Source of the DNA: Sulfurimonas sp.
Lineage (GTDB): Bacteria; Campylobacterota; Campylobacteria; Campylobacterales; Sulfurimonadaceae
Assembly (NCBI GenBank): GCA_002733155.1
Contig: NVUO01000006.1
Location: forward strand, 182,284-189,932
Reading direction: 5' to 3'
Length of the DNA stretch: 7,649 nt
Shown here: one piece after another, positions 4,516-7,649 of the stretch
How positions within the stretch are numbered: the stretch's first letter is position 1
Layout: each line of letters begins with the position of its first letter
Position numbers and translations under genes: made by a program
The notes under the pieces: model-generated
Database searches by the model: none
Seen by the model: the letters and a program-made list of their open reading frames with translations, nothing else
What the model was told of the DNA's origin: nothing

Positions 4516-7500
4516 CTCACCGGTCAATTCATTAGCAATCATCTCAGCCTGTTTCAAAACAGTTTCAGTAGCCAGTTTCTGCATATCAGGTGGATAACCA
4601 AACTGTCGTAGAGTTCGCTTTACGATAACTTTTAACTTAGCCCTAACACTCTCTTTAATAGTCCAATCAATAGAAGCATTAGCCCTTACTCTCTCAGTCA
4701 AAACAACAGCAAGTTCACGAAGTACATCTTTTTCCATTACCTCTTTAGCACTATCATTATTGGCAATAGCAGTATAAAAAGCATATTCAAAATCTGTTAG
4801 CCCCATCTCTTTTGGTTCTTCATCCATTTTATGAATTTCTTTACTTAGGGCAATAAGTTCTTCTATCACTTCAGCCGCAGTTATTATCTTGTTATGATAT
4901 TTTTTAATTGAGTTTTCTAACATCTCCATAAGAGATTTACTTTGTACTAGATTTGTTTTTTTTCTTGTTTTTATCTCATCATTAAGTAATTTTTTTAGAA
5001 CTTCAAGAGCAATATTTTCATGCTTCATCCCTTGAACTTCCATTAAAAATTCTTCAGACAGTATGGATATATCAGGTTTTTTAATTCCAGAGGCATCAAA
5101 TATATCTATAACCTGTTCACTTACGAGTGCTTTATCTATTACTTGTCTTATAGTAGTTTCTATTTCTTCATCGCTTTGACTGCTACTAGTACTAGTAAAT
5201 TTTACAAGTCTAGCTTTTACTGCTTGGAAAAATGATATTTCATCTTTCACATCCATAGCTTCATCATGTGGAACTGCAATAGCAAAGGCTTGTGATAATG
5301 CCGTTACTTCATCAATGTATCTTTTCTTACCATCTTCAAGACCTAATATATGCTCTTCAGCTTCAAGGATTAAAGATAACTTTTCTCTTGTATCTGCCTC
5401 AAAGTATTTTTCATAAGGGAATCCATGATACATTTGAGAAACAACTTCTAGTTTTTCAAGCATAAGTGCAACTGCTTGTTCTTGTGCAAGTGCTGGATCA
5501 CCTTTGCCTCCACTATCACTATAAAATGAAAGAGCCTTTTTCAAATCACTAGCAATACCAAGATAATCAACAACAAGTCCAGCAGGTTTATCTTTGTAAA
5601 CTCTATTAACCCTTGCTATTGCTTGCATAAGATTATGACCTTTCATAGGTTTATCTATGTAGAGTGTGTGCATAGATGGGGCATCAAATCCAGTTAGCCA
5701 CATATCCCTAACTATCACAAGTTGAAGCTCATCATTTACATCTTTCATACGATTAGCTAAATCTCGTCTCTGTTGTTTGGTAGTATGATGTTTTGCCATT
5801 AGTGGACCATCACTTGAACTTGCAGTCATTACAACTTTTATAACACCCTTAGTTAAATCATCATCATGCCAATCAGGTTTTAGTTTTATTATCTCACTAT
5901 AAAGTTCAGCCGCTATTCTTCTACTCATAGCGACTATCATACCCTTACCATCAAAAACTTCTTGTCGTTTTTCAAAGTGAGAGACTATATCTTGGGCTAC
6001 TTCTTTTACTCTGTTTTCACTACCTATAAGTGCTTCAAGTTGAGTCCATTTGGCTTTGGCTTTTTGAGTTTCACTTAGGTCATCAGCTTCAAGTTCGTTA
6101 TCTAACTCTTTTACAAGCTCTTTTCCCTCATCACTCAAAGTAATTTTAGCAAGCCTACTCTCATAGTAAATCTTAACAGTAGCACCATCTTCAACAGCTT
6201 GTGAAATATCGTAAATATCTACATAATCACCAAATACAGCAGGAGTATTTACATCTGAACTTTCAATAGGTGTACCAGTAAATCCAAGGTAAGTAGCATT
6301 TGGCAAGGCATCTCTGAGGTACTTAGCAAATCCATATACAATTTTTTTGCCTATAACATTACCATCTTTGTCTTTTTCATCGACAGTTTTAGGTTTAAAT
6401 CCATACTGTGTACGGTGTGCTTCATCTGCTAGAACAATGATGTTTCTTCTATCTGATAGCTCATCATAAATATTTCCCTCTTGGGGCTGAAACTTTTGAA
6501 TAGTTGCAAAAATAACTCCACCACTAGCTACTTTGAGTAGTTTTTTCAAATGCTTTCTATCATCTGCTTGTATAGGCTCTTGTCGTAATAAACTAGCAGA
6601 TGAAGCGAAAGTATCAAAGAGTTGGTCATCTAAATCATTTCTATCTGTGATAACAAGTATCGTAGGGTTATTAAGGGCTAAGACTATCTTACCAGTATAA
6701 AACACCATAGAGAGAGATTTACCACTCCCTTGTGTATGCCAAACTACACCACCTTTTTTATCTCCATCTACTGCACTTGCTTTTATCGTTCTAGCTACTG
6801 CTTTATTTACTGCATAGTACTGATGATAAGCTGCTAGTTTTTTAACTGTTTCTATGATAGTTATACCTGTTTTACTATCCTCTCTAGTACTTTTTTCATA
6901 AACAATAAAGTTACGGATTAAATCTAAAAGAGTTACTGGGTTTAACATACCAGTTATCATAGTTTCAACTTGTGAGATTAACTTTGAAGCCTCACTTTTT
7001 CCATCGCTACTTTTCCAACTCATGAAACGAGTTAAGCCTGCTGATATAGTTCCTGCTTTTGCTTCTAGTCCATCACTTATGATACAAAAAGTATTGTAAG
7101 TAAAAAGAGAGGGGATGACACTTTTGTAAGTTTGTATCTGTTTATATGCAGAACCAATCGTAGCATTTTCATCTACTGGATTTTTAAGCTCTATTACTAC
7201 CAACGGTAAGCCATTTATAAAAAGGATTAAATCTGGTCGTTTGTTGATACCATTTTCTATGATAGTAAATTGATTTGATACTACAAAATCATTGTTTGAA
7301 ATATCATCAAAATCTATAAGCTTTACTATCTCCCCACGAGTTACACCATCTTTTTGAACTTCAACAGTTATACCCTCAGTAAGCATTTTATGAAAGGCTT
7401 CATTATCAGTTAAAAGTTCTGTTGTTTTTAGTCTTTCAATCTGTTTTACAGCATATTCTATTTGGTCATATTCTAAAGTGGGGTTGATAGCAGTAAGTGA

Positions 7501-7649
7501 GTTTTGAAGTTTTTCTTTTAAGATAACATCTTCAAAAGATTCTCTCATAGGAGTTTGGCTATCAGGTGCTATATTTGGAGCATAGATATACTCAAAACCT
7601 TGTTTTTCTAAAAGTTCAATAGAAAAAAGTTCAATTTCATTTTCTGTTA
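4510..7649 (-). CDS. hsdR: Type I restriction enzyme R subunit (start beyond right edge)
   Basis: HsdR is the ATP-dependent DNA translocase and nuclease subunit of type I restriction-modification complexes with HsdM and HsdS. At least 1045 residues are visible. Numbered from the internal Met at 7548, the N-terminal PD-(D/E)xK nuclease shows 'RPDLILF' (D106) and 'VIELK' (E120, K122). The SF2 motor has Walker A 'TQGSGKS' (272-278), 'DEAH' (375-378), 'TGTP' (424-427) and motif VI 'QAIARVNRVY' (642-651). The C-terminal helical region contains 'DWTIKESVRAKLKVIVKR' (from 961), typical of the EcoR124-like family. All catalytic motifs are intact, so it appears functional. The Met at 7548 is not the start: the frame stays open for 33 more codons to the window edge with family-like sequence ('ELLEKQGFEYIYAP'). 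hsdM and hsdS are expected upstream, outside the window. Confidence 0.97.
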   Translation of the reverse strand, partial: TENEIELFSIELLEKQGFEYIYAPNIAPDSQTPMRESFEDVILKEKLQNSLTAINPTLEYDQIEYAVKQIERLKTTELLTDNEAFHKMLTEGITVEVQKDGVTRGEIVKLIDFDDISNNDFVVSNQFTIIENGINKRPDLILFINGLPLVVIELKNPVDENATIGSAYKQIQTYKSVIPSLFTYNTFCIISDGLEAKAGTISAGLTRFMSWKSSDGKSEASKLISQVETMITGMLNPVTLLDLIRNFIVYEKSTREDSKTGITIIETVKKLAAYHQYYAVNKAVARTIKASAVDGDKKGGVVWHTQGSGKSLSMVFYTGKIVLALNNPTILVITDRNDLDDQLFDTFASSASLLRQEPIQADDRKHLKKLLKVASGGVIFATIQKFQPQEGNIYDELSDRRNIIVLADEAHRTQYGFKPKTVDEKDKDGNVIGKKIVYGFAKYLRDALPNATYLGFTGTPIESSDVNTPAVFGDYVDIYDISQAVEDGATVKIYYESRLAKITLSDEGKELVKELDNELEADDLSETQKAKAKWTQLEALIGSENRVKEVAQDIVSHFEKRQEVFDGKGMIVAMSRRIAAELYSEIIKLKPDWHDDDLTKGVIKVVMTASSSDGPLMAKHHTTKQQRRDLANRMKDVNDELQLVIVRDMWLTGFDAPSMHTLYIDKPMKGHNLMQAIARVNRVYKDKPAGLVVDYLGIASDLKKALSFYSDSGGKGDPALAQEQAVALMLEKLEVVSQMYHGFPYEKYFEADTREKLSLILEAEEHILGLEDGKKRYIDEVTALSQAFAIAVPHDEAMDVKDEISFFQAVKARLVKFTSTSSSQSDEEIETTIRQVIDKALVSEQVIDIFDASGIKKPDISILSEEFLMEVQGMKHENIALEVLKKLLNDEIKTRKKTNLVQSKSLMEMLENSIKKYHNKIITAAEVIEELIALSKEIHKMDEEPKEMGLTDFEYAFYTAIANNDSAKEVMEKDVLRELAVVLTERVRANASIDWTIKESVRAKLKVIVKRTLRQFGYPPDMQKLATETVLKQAEMIANELTGEK

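Overview
The window looks like a low-GC member of the Campylobacterota (epsilonproteobacteria), probably Sulfurimonas-like. This is inferred from remembered family sequences, not from a search: the threonyl-tRNA synthetase has the short N-terminus and the 'MNCVGH' zinc-site variant I associate with Campylobacter and Helicobacter. The dihydroxy-acid dehydratase is also of the kind expected there.

The left part (1-2803) is chromosomal core on the minus strand. ilvD (branched-chain amino-acid synthesis) is followed 20 bp later by thrS, which runs off the left edge. The short gap suggests one transcript. ilvD has its own ribosome binding site and a TATAAT-type promoter. Back to back with it, a near-consensus plus-strand promoter (TTTACA, 17 bp, TATAAT) drives four tRNA genes at 2934-3341: Gly(GCC), Leu(UAA), Cys(GCA) and Ser(UGA). 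All four encode CCA.

The character changes directly after tRNA-Ser. A 687-bp AT-rich stretch (3342-4028) has no credible gene. It holds an 11-bp tandem repeat just past the tRNA, three diverged copies of a longer unit that each carry GTGCAA, and several hairpins. It is followed by a plus-strand gene for a 108-residue protein with a coiled-coil-like N-terminus and a helix-turn-helix/wing-like C-terminus, resembling excisionase-type DNA-binding proteins. A cluster of hairpins (about 4367-4515) separates it from a convergent minus-strand hsdR, the motor and nuclease subunit of a type I restriction-modification system. hsdR is open at the right edge of the window, so its true start and any hsdM/hsdS lie outside.

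My reading is that the 3' end of the tRNA-Ser gene marks the left border of an integrated accessory island carrying the restriction system. The support is the position next to a tRNA, the lack of a clear tRNA terminator, the repeat-rich non-coding DNA, the excisionase-like gene and the defence cargo. No integrase gene and no second copy of the tRNA end is visible here, so this remains an inference. The three-copy repeat between the tRNA and the small gene is the least explained structure in the window.
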